DNA of 64,000 nucleotides from Fortiea sp. LEGE XX443 (GCF_015206815.1 NZ_JADEXZ010000001.1:124001-188000); one strand, 5' to 3'. Numbered from the stretch's first letter, positions 17,709-26,650 are shown. The notes: generated by a model from the sequence alone, not told the origin. Program-made: numbers and translations.

Positions 17709-18818
17709 ATGATACCTGTACTCAAAAGATTTCAGAAGGTTCAAAAGCAAAATAAGATGGTTCACAAGATTGCCTTGTTTAATCACAAAGGTGGTGTCAG
17801 TAAAACCACAACGACTTTTAACTTAGGTTGGATGCTTGCTTCCAAGGGCAAGACAGTTATCCTTGTAGATACTGACCCTCAATGTAATTTAACAGGAATA
17901 GCTCTAAAAGAAGAAACTGAAGATGATGAAGCAAGAATAGAAAACATTTACAACACACATTCAAATATCAAAACTGGCTTGGCTCCTGCTTTTGAGTCAC
18001 AGCCACGGGCTATTGAAGCTGTAGATTGTATTCCGATAGAAGGACAAGAAGGTTTATTTTTATTACCTGGTCATGTAGGTTTTGCTGAATACGAAGTAAC
18101 ATTAGGCATCGCGCAGGAACTCAGTGGCTCAATTCAGACACTCAAAAACTTGCCAGGTGCTATTTCTGATCTTTTAGAAAAAACTGCTAATAAATTTAAT
18201 GCTGACTATATTCTGATTGATATGAGTCCAAGTTTAGGAGCAATCAATCAGAACTTATTAATGACAAGTGACTTTTTCTTAGTGCCTACAACGGCTGATT
18301 TCTTTTCTGTGATGGCAATTGATTCTCTGTCTAGAATTTTATCAAAGTGGTGTGGTTGGGCAAGGATGGCAAGTGCAAACCCTATATTAAAGGAAGCTGC
18401 TTATCCATTTCCAGAATTTGCCTTAAAATTTTTAGGAACGATAGTTCAAAACTATAGAATTATTAGGGGTAAAGAAACAGCGGCATTTCAAACATGGATA
18501 GAAAAAATAGAGAAAACAGTTACTCATAAACTAGTACCAGTTCTAGAGCAAAACAATCTGTTATTACCAAAACAAGTCTATACCGAGCAGGGTATGAATG
18601 GTAGTTTTACCATGACAAAAATTTCTAATTTTAACAGCTTAATCGCTCTATCACAGGAACACAGTACACCTGTTTATGCGCTAACACCTGAACAGTTAGA
18701 TCAACAAGGTGTAGTCTTAGGAGCTAATCAAAAGAAACAAGATGATTTTAGAGGAACTTTTTCTGACTTAGCAGATAAAATTGTTGCACTATCATCCAGT
18801 TATGCAGTCAGCGCTTGA
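17709..18818 (+). CDS. ParA/MinD-type P-loop ATPase
   Basis: The 369-residue protein is a ParA-family ATPase. The deviant Walker A is NHKGGVSKTTTTFN (25-38), with Ser in place of the usual Gly in KGGVGKTT. The Walker A' region is VDTDPQCNLT (53-62) and the switch II region is LIDMSPSLGAINQN (169-182). A Met at 17757 just before the first strand is an alternative start, but the ATG at 17709 has an AGG about 7 nt upstream. The long C-terminal part has no HTH. No ParB gene or parS-like cluster is nearby, arguing against chromosome or plasmid partition. It overlaps the downstream HEPN gene by 17 bp, so the two are almost certainly translated together. A regulatory or defence role is inference. 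Confidence 0.85.
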   Translation: MIPVLKRFQKVQKQNKMVHKIALFNHKGGVSKTTTTFNLGWMLASKGKTVILVDTDPQCNLTGIALKEETEDDEARIENIYNTHSNIKTGLAPAFESQPRAIEAVDCIPIEGQEGLFLLPGHVGFAEYEVTLGIAQELSGSIQTLKNLPGAISDLLEKTANKFNADYILIDMSPSLGAINQNLLMTSDFFLVPTTADFFSVMAIDSLSRILSKWCGWARMASANPILKEAAYPFPEFALKFLGTIVQNYRIIRGKETAAFQTWIEKIEKTVTHKLVPVLEQNNLLLPKQVYTEQGMNGSFTMTKISNFNSLIALSQEHSTPVYALTPEQLDQQGVVLGANQKKQDDFRGTFSDLADKIVALSSSYAVSA

Positions 18819-19551
18819 CCAATTTCGTATTAGTATCCAGCGTGTTCGGGATCTGATTGCTCTTCATAATTCAGTTAAGGTTCAAGCTACTGCTGTTCTG
18901 GATCTTTCAGACATTTTACGAGCTGCCCTAGTTTTAACTGTTAGTGCCTTGGATTATTATATCCATGAGGTTGTCACATTGGGTATGCTGGAAATTCATC
19001 GAGGACAACGTACTGAACCAGTATCTTCAGCTAATACTACTCAATCAGCCTTTTCCCGTTTTCAAGTTTCCTTGGGAAACGCCCGTGAAGATAGAAGAAT
19101 AGCCATAGATATCGCCTCTTGGATAGAGAGTGATATACAGCAGATTTATGGAGCTAACTTTTTACAGCAGTCTCATACTATTTCTGGTTTAATTCCAGCT
19201 ATATCAAATAGTATTTTGAACAAATTAAATAATACTTCATGGTTAGAAGATGAGATTCGAGAACGTCTAAGCTATCAAAGCTTCCAGCAACCTGATAAAA
19301 TAGCTGATGCAATTAGGCATATTTCGGATAAAAAATTGTGGGATGAGGTTGCTAGTAAAATGAGTAAACCTCCTAAAGATATTAAGCAACAACTTACTCT
19401 AATTGTGGATCGCAGAAACAAAATTGCTCATGAAGCAGATATAGATCCTACTCTTAACATAGGTAATCGCTGGTATATCGACGAATCAATGCTTGGAGAT
19501 GCAGTTGATTTTATAGAGCAAGTCGTTGAAAGTATTCATCAAATTTTATAG
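18802..19551 (+). CDS. HEPN-superfamily protein (possibly RiboL-PSP-HEPN type), candidate RNase effector
   Basis: I start at the ATG at 18802, inside the end of the ParA-like gene; an upstream TTG at 18781 is also in frame. The 249-residue, mostly helical protein has an early helix with VSALDYYIHEVVTLG (about 47-61) and a late motif RRNKIAHEAD (about 204-213). R205-N-K-I-A-H210 fits the R-x4-6-H catalytic signature of HEPN ribonucleases. The long helix spacing resembles the RiboL-PSP group of HEPN proteins, though that subfamily call is tentative. HEPN proteins are frequent toxins in anti-phage and toxin-antitoxin systems, where the partner is often a nucleotidyltransferase; a ParA-like partner is unusual. 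No other gene joins the unit. Confidence 0.75.
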   Translation: MQSALDQFRISIQRVRDLIALHNSVKVQATAVLDLSDILRAALVLTVSALDYYIHEVVTLGMLEIHRGQRTEPVSSANTTQSAFSRFQVSLGNAREDRRIAIDIASWIESDIQQIYGANFLQQSHTISGLIPAISNSILNKLNNTSWLEDEIRERLSYQSFQQPDKIADAIRHISDKKLWDEVASKMSKPPKDIKQQLTLIVDRRNKIAHEADIDPTLNIGNRWYIDESMLGDAVDFIEQVVESIHQIL

Positions 19552-19969
19552 TTATCACTTGCCATACTTAACGTGAGAAAATTAAGCTTCATCATATAAT
19601 GTTGCGATTGGAAATTTTTCTTTGCAATGCTGGCTTACTGCTTTGCGTCTACGCTTTACTCTACCGTAAACTACAAATTTATGTAACAAAGTACAGTTTG
19701 AGCTTATGGAATTGGCAGAAGAAAGAACGGGTGTTGAATGATTAAGTTAGGGAAGCGATCGCCTATTTTTTGTAAAATAGTTATTGTTGCCTATCGTAGT
19801 TCATATTGATTTTTAACAGTATTTTTTGATACCTCCATTATTTATGTAAGATATCTATATGATTAATTAAGATTTTTGCGGAAGAATTTTCAAACCTTGA
19901 GGAGTTGTGAAATTTCTTGATGGTTACTAGAGTGAACTGCTGAAGATATCTAAGTTTTAGGACAATGTA
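19552..19969. other. intergenic region downstream of HEPN gene
   Basis: This 418-bp spacer contains the right copy of the flanking repeat (19676-19742), followed by agggaagcgatcgcctatt and a small hairpin of ctattttttg/caaaatag type near 19760. The left flank has a similar agggaagcgatc sequence at 17523. No gene is recognised. The end of the spacer must carry the promoter of the site-2 protease gene. Confidence 0.4.
19676..19742 (+). repeat. right copy of imperfect direct repeat flanking ParA-HEPN
   Basis: Related to 17571-17641 in the same orientation, with 34 of the first 40 bases identical and a 3-bp indel after that. The frame closes at a TGA (about 19739) and opens only just before the repeat, so this copy is shorter than the left one. 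Confidence 0.7.
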
Positions 19970-21166
19970 ATGCAAACAAATTGGAAAATTGGGACTTTAT
20001 TCGGAATCCCGTTGTTTTTAGACCCTTTGTGGTTCGTAATTTTAGGACTAGCAACCTTGAATTTTGGTGTAGCCTACCAAGAATGGGGGTCTGCTATAGC
20101 TTGGAGTGCTGGGTTAATTATGGCGCTTTTGCTATTTGGTTCAGTATTATTACACGAATTAGGTCACAGTTTAGCAGCGCGATCGCAAGGCATTAAAGTT
20201 AACTCTATTACTTTATTTTTGTTTGGCGGTATTGCTGCAATTGAAGAAGAATCCAAAACTCCGGGTAAAGCCTTTCAAGTAGCCATCGCCGGGCCATTGG
20301 TAAGCGTTGGGTTATTTTTCCTCCTAAGTCTTGTAGCAATTGTCATACCTGATACTAGTCCCGTCAGTATGATGGTGGGAGACTTAGCGCGAATTAACTT
20401 GGTTGTCGCGTTATTTAACTTAATTCCTGGCTTACCGTTAGATGGCGGTCAGGTATTAAAAGCAGCATTGTGGAAAGTTACAGGCGATCGCTTTCAAGCT
20501 GTACACTGGGCAGCAAAATCAGGGCAAATTTTGGGTTATGCTGCGATCGCTTTAGGGTTTGCTGTAGATTTCTTCACCAGAGAATTAGCACTTGGTTTAT
20601 GGATTGCGCTGTTAGGTTGGTTTGGACTGCGTAACGCCAACACTTACGACCGCGTGACTACATTACAAGAAACTTTGTTGAAGATGGTAGCTAGTGATGC
20701 TCTGACTCGTGACTATCGAGTAGTTGATGCTGATCAGACTTTACGCGCCTTTGCTGACTCATATTTATTAGATTCAGCTGCGCCACAAGTTTATTTCGCA
20801 GCTTCTGATGGACGTTATCGGGGTATGGTTGCCATTGATGATTTGCGCTTGGTAGAAAGAAGCGAATGGGAAACCCGCACTCTCCAAAGTATCGTCCATC
20901 CTCTCACAGAAATACCCACAGTTACTGAATCAACTTCTATGGCTGAAGTTATCAACAAGCTAGAAAATGAACAGTTACCACGCATCACCGTGCTTTCTCC
21001 TGCTGGTGCGGTGGCTGGTGTAATTGACCGGGGTGATATCGTCAGTGCAGTCGCACAAAAGTTAAATATCCAGTTCACCGATGTGGAAATTAAGCGGATC
21101 AAAGAAGAAGGTAGTTATCCACCAGGATTACAGTTGGGGGTAATTGCGAAGTCTACTGTTAATTAA
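19970..21166 (+). CDS. site-2 protease family (M50) intramembrane metalloprotease with tandem CBS domains
   Basis: The 398-residue membrane protein has the zinc motif HELGH (62-66) in an early helix and the second motif NLIPGLPLDGGQVL (about 148-161), which supplies the third metal ligand Asp. About six hydrophobic segments occupy residues 10-225. The C-terminal part (about 240-395) contains two CBS-like modules, with DQTLRAFADSYLL and TSMAEVINKLE marking their first helices. CBS domains bind adenine nucleotides, so proteolysis may respond to energy state. Substrates in this family are typically anti-sigma factors or membrane regulators. It is transcribed alone. Confidence 0.9.
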   Translation: MQTNWKIGTLFGIPLFLDPLWFVILGLATLNFGVAYQEWGSAIAWSAGLIMALLLFGSVLLHELGHSLAARSQGIKVNSITLFLFGGIAAIEEESKTPGKAFQVAIAGPLVSVGLFFLLSLVAIVIPDTSPVSMMVGDLARINLVVALFNLIPGLPLDGGQVLKAALWKVTGDRFQAVHWAAKSGQILGYAAIALGFAVDFFTRELALGLWIALLGWFGLRNANTYDRVTTLQETLLKMVASDALTRDYRVVDADQTLRAFADSYLLDSAAPQVYFAASDGRYRGMVAIDDLRLVERSEWETRTLQSIVHPLTEIPTVTESTSMAEVINKLENEQLPRITVLSPAGAVAGVIDRGDIVSAVAQKLNIQFTDVEIKRIKEEGSYPPGLQLGVIAKSTVN

Positions 21167-21461
21167 ATTTTTAACCGCCGATGTACACGGATTAACGCAG
21201 ATAGTTAGGGAAGATTATTTGTGTTGATTTGTGAGTGTTGGCGGTTATACCAATTTTGGATTTTTGATTAATAATCTTTAGCATCAGACTATTATTTGAA
21301 ATAAACCACATTTGTGCAGCGTCTCGCAAAGAAAGAAGCAAAGAAATAAGAATTTAAAAGATTTTTTATTAATCCTCATTTTGTAAGCGAAGCACTTCTG
21401 TAATCATACCTCCAGCAACTTTGTTTGAACCAACAACTACATAGAATTATGTGCTTTAGCT

Positions 21462-22145
21462 CTAATGAGTAGAATCCACGAGATCAACACCAAACACATC
21501 TGCAAAAGATTGGACAATATGGGAGCGCACCTCCTCACAGGTGATACCCGGAATCCATTCAGCTAAACTGGCTACTGGTTTATCGGCAATACCACAAGGG
21601 ACAATATGTTGAAAGCCTGTCATATCGGGACAAACATTTAAAGCAAAACCGTGCATCGTAATCCAACGGCTGACTTTAATCCCGATCGCCGCAACTTTAC
21701 GATTTTCTAACCATACACCAGTGAAGCCAGTCAGGCGATCGCCTGCCAAACCATAAACTGCTAACACTCGAATGATTACTTCTTCGAGTTGGCGCAAGTA
21801 CCAATGCAAGTCTTTGCGATAACGTTGCAGATTTAAAATTGGATACCCCACCAGTTGACCAGGACAATGGTAAGTCACTTCACCACCGCGTTCAACTCTA
21901 TGGACATCAAAATTACTATTATCAAGGTCAAACTTGAGAAATTCTGGGGTGGCTCCTTGTCCTAAAGTGTAGACAGGGGGATGTTCTAGCAAGATTAATA
22001 CATCATCGAGACTGGGGTCTTGAATACGTTCTGCCAAAAGCGATCGCTGCCATACATGTGCGTCTATGTAAGGCATCAATCCCTGGTTATAAAGCAAACA
22101 ACGGTTAAGTGATGGTCTAATACTACGGATCATGTCAAAAATCAA
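21462..22145 (-). CDS. lipB: octanoyl-[acyl-carrier-protein] transferase
   Basis: The 227-residue enzyme transfers octanoate from ACP to lipoyl domains. Visible motifs are [20 protein letters not shown] (about 83-102), the catalytic Lys segment [17 protein letters not shown] with the His loop, and the nucleophile Cys in [14 protein letters not shown]. Length and motif order fit LipB. A start at ATG 22130 (MIRSIRP) a few codons in is also possible. It is divergent from hpf across a 595-bp spacer. Confidence 0.92.
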   Translation of the reverse strand: MIFDMIRSIRPSLNRCLLYNQGLMPYIDAHVWQRSLLAERIQDPSLDDVLILLEHPPVYTLGQGATPEFLKFDLDNSNFDVHRVERGGEVTYHCPGQLVGYPILNLQRYRKDLHWYLRQLEEVIIRVLAVYGLAGDRLTGFTGVWLENRKVAAIGIKVSRWITMHGFALNVCPDMTGFQHIVPCGIADKPVASLAEWIPGITCEEVRSHIVQSFADVFGVDLVDSTH

Positions 22146-22740
22146 CTGGAAAAATCAGGAAATATATTGCAACTTAGGCAGTTAGAGTCAACAATTGTCA
22201 AGCTATGCAAAGGATTTTAAAGGAACGTCAAGGGAACCTGCTATATAAAATACAAAGTGCTAGTTTGAATATATAACCGCAACGGTCTTAGGAGGAATTC
22301 TCTGCAATAAGCATCACGCCAAAACAACAAGAAAGAATGAACTGGCTGATGACTCTCATAATATTGTTTGCATCTTTAACTGGATAAAACTTGGACAAAG
22401 AGTTGTGTTATCAACTAAAAGCAAGCAAACCTATGAAAATACATAGAAGTTGCCTGCATGTACAAGATAGTTAAGATAGCAGTTGCTCAAAGTGAGATAC
22501 TTAATCATTCTGCGGCTCAATCCAATTGTTGACCAACAAGAGGATACAAGCGCAAACATCCACTGATGATATAAATCAAGGGAACGCGGGAAAATTGAAA
22601 GCAACAAATTTAGAGCAAATTCAGCAGTGCATCAACCTACAACAAAACTTGTTTTGGCAGCAGTGATAGACCTTACCGCAACTTCCTTTTACGCAAAACA
22701 AACTCACATCACACATCAAATATAGAGCGGGAGAGTTTAC
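22146..22740 (+). promoter_or_regulatory. long leader region upstream of hpf/lrtA
   Basis: The 595-bp spacer between divergent lipB and hpf contains no gene. In other cyanobacteria lrtA/hpf transcripts carry long 5' leaders that influence transcript abundance in light and dark. The length here fits that, but I cannot fold it by eye or fix the start site. A GGAGGAATTC segment at about 22290 resembles an abandoned ribosome site. A GCGGGAGAG near 22727 precedes the true ATG. Confidence 0.35.
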
Positions 22741-23391
22741 ATGAAGCTTGTCATCCACGGCAAAAATATTGAAATCACCGAAGCAATTAGGGATTACGTG
22801 CATCAGAAGATAGAAAAAGCAGTTAGTCACTTTCAAAACCTGACAAATGAAGTGGATGTCCACCTGAGCGTAGCTCGCAATCCCCGAATTAATCCCAAAC
22901 AAGCAGCTGAAGTCACTATCTATGCAAATGGTAGTGTCATCCGTGCCGAGGAAAGCAGCGAAAACTTATACGCCAGTATTGATTTAGTTGCAGATAAAAT
23001 TGCCCGTCAATTACGCAAATATAAAGAACGACGGCAAGATAAGAAAACTCATGCTCAACCTACAAACGAAGTAGTTGTACCAGAACCAGTTGTACCAGAT
23101 TTAATTGGCGATCGCACTCCCGAACTACCCAGCGAAGTCGTCCGCACTAAATATTTTTCCATGCCACCGATGACTCTTGATGAGGCTTTAGAACAACTCC
23201 AGCTAGTGGGACACGACTTTTATATGTTCCGCAATGCAGAAACGGGAGAAATTAACGTTATTTACGAACGCAACCACGGCGGTTACGGCGTAATTCAACC
23301 CCGTAATAATAACGGTAATACCAACGGCAAAAACGGTAAGGTGGCTCAAAACAATGTCATTATGCAGGAGAAATCACACTCAGCTAAATAA
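22741..23391 (+). CDS. hpf: ribosome hibernation promoting factor, long form (LrtA)
   Basis: The 216-residue protein has an N-terminal S30AE domain (about 1-100; [20 protein letters not shown] opening, then [17 protein letters not shown]). A variable linker (105-140) follows, and the long-form C-terminal dimerisation domain (about 140-195) contains [16 protein letters not shown] and [19 protein letters not shown]. Long-form HPF dimers join 70S ribosomes into inactive 100S particles. In cyanobacteria the gene is the light-repressed transcript lrtA. A polar Asn/Gly/Lys-rich tail ends the protein. It is preceded by a long leader. Confidence 0.93.
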   Translation: MKLVIHGKNIEITEAIRDYVHQKIEKAVSHFQNLTNEVDVHLSVARNPRINPKQAAEVTIYANGSVIRAEESSENLYASIDLVADKIARQLRKYKERRQDKKTHAQPTNEVVVPEPVVPDLIGDRTPELPSEVVRTKYFSMPPMTLDEALEQLQLVGHDFYMFRNAETGEINVIYERNHGGYGVIQPRNNNGNTNGKNGKVAQNNVIMQEKSHSAK

Positions 23392-23868
23392 ATAGTAGTC
23401 GGTCAATACGTGAATTAGTGAACTACCTACACTGATCTTCTCTTACGAGACACTAACGCGAAAGGTACAGTGTAGGCTTCCTAATTCAGCCGCAGTCGTT
23501 ATAAATTTTTTAATTTCTCGATTTGGTTACAGTTGTGAATTTTGCATTGGGTAATTGTTGTAAAATGTTTCTAGTAGTCTGTCAAATTAGTTTTGTAGGA
23601 TAAAAGAACGAACCGCAAAGGGCGCATAGACGCGCAAAGAAGCTACAAGAAAGGGAAAAAGAAGAAAATAAAAAAGCAGGAGGGAAGGGAACTCTTAGCA
23701 GGGGAGAAAAGCCACCTACAAGAGATGGGGTTTTAACCAAAGGTGAAAGGGAGCAAGGGAGCCTGAACGAAGTTCGGTTTGTACCTACAGTCCCCTCTTC
23801 TCCCTGCTCCCTGCCCCCTGCCTCTAATCAAAAATTGATTTATCCCACGATTTAAACTTGACAAAGTA
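23392..23868. other. convergent intergenic region with several repeat types
   Basis: After an inverted-repeat element (23411-23488) comes aaccgcaaagggcgcat-type sequence common between Nostoc genes, then purine-rich sequence and a mirrored pyrimidine run (tccctgctccctgccccct, about 23800). No gene is seen. Confidence 0.5.
23411..23488. repeat. interspersed inverted-repeat element
   Basis: The left arm tgaattagtgaactacctac and the right arm cagtgtaggcttcctaattc are imperfect complements around a short loop. The element lies just after the hpf stop and could end that transcript. The arms resemble hairpin elements scattered in Nostocales genomes. Confidence 0.6.
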
Positions 23869-24837
23869 CTAGTTTTGCATATTGCATTGTTGATGCACAG
23901 ATAATAAAGTACATTCCCAAACTAAGCGTGGTTGAGCGTAAACTAATAGAGATTTACGCGCCTGTTCTAACTGATTAATAATTCCGGGTTGATGCCACTG
24001 TTGCCAATAGGAATGTTGTAGATAATCAACTAACCAAAGTTGTGCTTCTGTATCTAAATCTTGATCTATTTTCTTGGCTAATTCCAAAGCATGGCGATAA
24101 GATTTTGATGCTGTGGTTAAGTTTATGAGTAACTCAGGGGGAATAGTTTGTAATTGTTCGTAAGCGGCGATCGCGCTTCCCGGACTGCCAGCTGCTATGC
24201 TCAACACAGCCGGATGCTGCAAAATTTCCTGATTATTGGTTTGCATCAACACTTGAGTTAAGGATGCTGTATCTAAGCAATAAAAAGGAATACGTTGACA
24301 GCGCGACACCAAAGTTGGCAGAACTGATTCAGGCGAAGGTGCAATTAAAATTATTGTTGCTTGTCCAGGTTCTTCTAAAGTTTTTAATAGGGCATTTGCT
24401 GCTGGTTCTGCCATTGTTTGGGCTTCTTCTAGCACCACTACACTTCTGGGTGCTTCTAAAGGGGGACGGCTGAGAAATTGTGTAATTTCCCGAATTTGCT
24501 CTAGCCGAATTAAAGGCGGTGCTTTGCGCTTCAGTTTTTTCTCGGCAGCTTCGGCTACTGTTAACCTTTGCCCTTGATATTGATATGTTGGCTGTACCCA
24601 CAACAAATCTGGATGGTTCCCTTGACGTACTCGATTCTGCACAGATGCAAATAAATGCGTCTCCACAACGCTAGAGAATAACAATTCTACAAAACACCGG
24701 GCTGCTAAACTCCGTCCTATACCATCTGGCCCGACAAACAAATAGGCTGGTGCAACTCGATTTTGGTGAACGGCCTGAGTTAGTAATTCTATGGCTTGTT
24801 GTTGTCCAACAAGTTGTGCAAATAAATTACTAGTCAA
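23869..24837 (-). CDS. holB: DNA polymerase III subunit delta'
   Basis: The 322-residue clamp-loader subunit has the AAA+ layout: FAQLVGQQQAIELL opening, a P-loop-like FVGPDGIGRSLAARC (34-48), a Walker B-like SVVVLEEAQTM, LLKTLEEP and the sensor/SRC motif LVSRCQRIPF. The P-loop lysine is replaced by Arg, which fits the known catalytic inactivity of delta' subunits. The C-terminal collar domain is shorter than in E. coli. It lies 4 bp downstream of tmk, an operon order also found in many other bacteria. Confidence 0.9.
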   Translation of the reverse strand: MTSNLFAQLVGQQQAIELLTQAVHQNRVAPAYLFVGPDGIGRSLAARCFVELLFSSVVETHLFASVQNRVRQGNHPDLLWVQPTYQYQGQRLTVAEAAEKKLKRKAPPLIRLEQIREITQFLSRPPLEAPRSVVVLEEAQTMAEPAANALLKTLEEPGQATIILIAPSPESVLPTLVSRCQRIPFYCLDTASLTQVLMQTNNQEILQHPAVLSIAAGSPGSAIAAYEQLQTIPPELLINLTTASKSYRHALELAKKIDQDLDTEAQLWLVDYLQHSYWQQWHQPGIINQLEQARKSLLVYAQPRLVWECTLLSVHQQCNMQN

Positions 24838-24841
24838 TTGA

Positions 24842-25477
24842 CTAACTCCAAATTGGCAAGCGGTCGCCTAAAATTTCTTTAATTACATTATGTACAGTCT
24901 CTTTACTCAAACTGCCATCTACCCGCATAATCCGGGATGGGTGCGCTGCTGCTAACTGGTTATATCCTTGCTGAACGCGGCGATGAAAGGCGATAGTTTC
25001 TTGTTCAATGCGGTCTAAACCTATTTTATCTCCTTGTTTACGGCTTAGTCCTACCTCAACATCGACATCTAACCAAATAGTCAAGTCACTTGTTAAGCCA
25101 GCTGTAGCAATGTAGTTGAGTTGTTCAATTAAACTCATATTCAAACCCCGACCATAACCTTGATAAGCAATTGTAGAATCAGTGTAGCGATCGCATAGTA
25201 TATATTTTCCTGCGGCTAAATTGGGCTTGAGTTCTTGTTCAACGTGCTGGGCGCGGTCTGCTGCGTATAATAAAAGTTCAGTGACATCAGCAACTGGTTT
25301 ATCTTCAGACTTCTCTAGCAATAAACGCCGCAAATGCAAACCTAACTCTGTTCCGCCTGGTTCACGAGTCACAACCACCGAAATACCCAAACTTTTCAAC
25401 CACTGACAACATACCTGCATTTGTGTTGTTTTGCCGCAACCTTCTACTCCTTCAAATACTATTAATTTGCCACTCAT
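24842..25477 (-). CDS. tmk: thymidylate kinase
   Basis: The 211-residue enzyme phosphorylates dTMP to dTDP. It shows the P-loop FEGVEGCGKTTQ (8-19), the DR(Y/H) motif in ILCDRYTDSTIAYQGYGRG (about 93-111) and the TREPGGTELG dTMP-binding segment (37-46). A LID-like QGDKIGLDRIEQE segment follows around 150. It is the first gene of a tmk-holB pair. It is divergent from the PNPOx-like gene, with 96 bp between starts. Confidence 0.94.
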   Translation of the reverse strand: MSGKLIVFEGVEGCGKTTQMQVCCQWLKSLGISVVVTREPGGTELGLHLRRLLLEKSEDKPVADVTELLLYAADRAQHVEQELKPNLAAGKYILCDRYTDSTIAYQGYGRGLNMSLIEQLNYIATAGLTSDLTIWLDVDVEVGLSRKQGDKIGLDRIEQETIAFHRRVQQGYNQLAAAHPSRIMRVDGSLSKETVHNVIKEILGDRLPIWS

Positions 25478-25573
25478 GCTTGTCTAATTTTGTTTCACCC
25501 ATCTGCACAACAATTATGACAGTATATGTTAACAAGACTGACACACGTTCGTTTATCTCTCTAGGAGCGCATT

Positions 25574-26176
25574 ATGCCACGCAAATTTGGAGAAATTGCT
25601 TTTACGCCCGAAGTTCAAGCCGCGCAGTTACAACGGGGTTCGCGCCAAACCTACGAACGCTATATTGCTAATGGCCCTGCTAATGATTCAATTACCCCAC
25701 AAATTGCCGAATTTATTGCTCATCTTGATGGATTTTATTTGGGAACAGTCAGTTCTAATGGCTATCCTTATATCCAGTTTCGCGGCGGAGCGACTGGTTT
25801 TCTTAAAGTACTGAATGAAAAAACCTTGGGTTTTGCAGACTTTTCAGGGAATGTGCAGTACATCACAGTGGGTAACTTATCAGGAGAAGGGAAAGCATTT
25901 CTGTTCTTAATGGATTATCGCCACCGCCAACGCATTAAAATCTGGGGAAGAGCCGAATATGTTGAAGGAGATTCCGCGTTGATTAAACAACTCCGTATCC
26001 CTGATTACCCAGCCGAAATTGAACGAGCTATTCTGTTTCATGTCGAAGCCGTGAGTGAGAATTGTCCCCAGCACATTCCCATCCGCTATTCTGAGACTGA
26101 AGTTGCAGCGATGATGACTCCTTTACAAGCTCGAATTGCCGAGTTAGAACAAATGTTAAGCGATCGGATTCAGTAA
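25574..26176 (+). CDS. pyridoxamine 5'-phosphate oxidase-family FMN-binding protein
   Basis: The 200-residue protein has a split-barrel flavin-binding domain: FYLGTVSSNGYPYIQFRGG (about 52-70), LGFADFSGNVQYITVGNLS and KAFLFLMDYRHRQRIKIWGRAEYV (about 112-135). These match the PNPOx-like group that oxidises or reduces small molecules with FMN or F420, not true PdxH. A C-terminal helix (ARIAELEQML) may form a coiled coil. The ATG is preceded by TAGGAGCGC, a good ribosome site. Its biochemical substrate is unknown. Confidence 0.85.
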   Translation: MPRKFGEIAFTPEVQAAQLQRGSRQTYERYIANGPANDSITPQIAEFIAHLDGFYLGTVSSNGYPYIQFRGGATGFLKVLNEKTLGFADFSGNVQYITVGNLSGEGKAFLFLMDYRHRQRIKIWGRAEYVEGDSALIKQLRIPDYPAEIERAILFHVEAVSENCPQHIPIRYSETEVAAMMTPLQARIAELEQMLSDRIQ

Positions 26177-26395
26177 AAGACTAATCATATTTGCGTTTAG
26201 CTCTTCGCGCTTTCTGTTCACCCTCAAACTAGGCTGTTGACTTTGTTGGTTTTAAGACAAAAATATTTCATGCAATAAAATATTACGGTGTTGCATAAAT
26301 GCGGGATGATTTTCTGATATTTATCTCTCAAAACCTCTTCTTCTCTACGAGACGCTGCGCGTTGGCGGAAGCCTCTCGTAGAGAATGCGTACTTT

Positions 26396-26434
26396 GCGTA
26401 CTTTGCGGTTCATTATTTCATCCCTAAATTCAGC
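26396..26434 (-). repeat. left arm of perfect 39-bp inverted repeat
   Basis: The 39 bp from 26396 are the exact reverse complement of 27348-27386. The pair brackets about 0.9 kb holding two tRNA genes, a candidate RNA and a coding remnant. The sequence includes ctttgcggttcattatttca, a motif of dispersed Nostoc repeats. Confidence 0.9.
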
Positions 26435-26462
26435 AACGCCAATATTACCTTTAGAAGACGAA

Positions 26463-26468
26463 TATAAT
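26463..26468 (+). promoter_or_regulatory. candidate -10 box TATAAT
   Basis: A perfect TATAAT lies about 30 nt upstream of paired segments in a gene-free region. The -35 region is AT-rich without a clear TTGACA. It would start transcription near 26475. Confidence 0.35.
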
Positions 26469-26474
26469 GCCCAA

Positions 26475-26650
26475 AGAGTAGCTAAGGAGAAGGAGCCGAT
26501 AGACTTTCATCAGTGGTAGTGCAGATCAGGGGATGCCTAAGAGCTTCTGAAAGAGAAGTGCAGGCTACCCATAACCTATACACTTTTAGCCCTTACGCGT
26601 CTAAGCACTATTAGCATTTCTTCAGGTTTATCGGAGGTGTGCCTGTAGCG
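26475..26650 (+). ncRNA. candidate structured non-coding RNA (unassigned)
   Basis: Nested pairing is visible: ccgata (26496-26501) with tatcgg (26629-26634), and tagtgc (26517-26522) with gcacta (26605-26610), with an internal bubble of 15 and 18 nt between them. An apical stem-loop at 26530-26570 (gggatgcct / aggctaccc enclosing cttct / agaag) sits inside. An extended stem with a central bubble recalls 6S RNA in layout, but I cannot match a sequence consensus. Boundaries are guesses. Confidence 0.25.

Noticed and set aside
17709-19551. Plasmid-type partition locus
   Set aside because: ParA is present, but there is no ParB, no parS-like cluster and no replication gene; the partner is an HEPN-like protein.
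23790-23825. Pyrimidine run with tccctgctccctgcc words as a functional element
   Set aside because: This is a common short-repeat tract in Nostoc intergenic DNA; nothing ties it to a function here.
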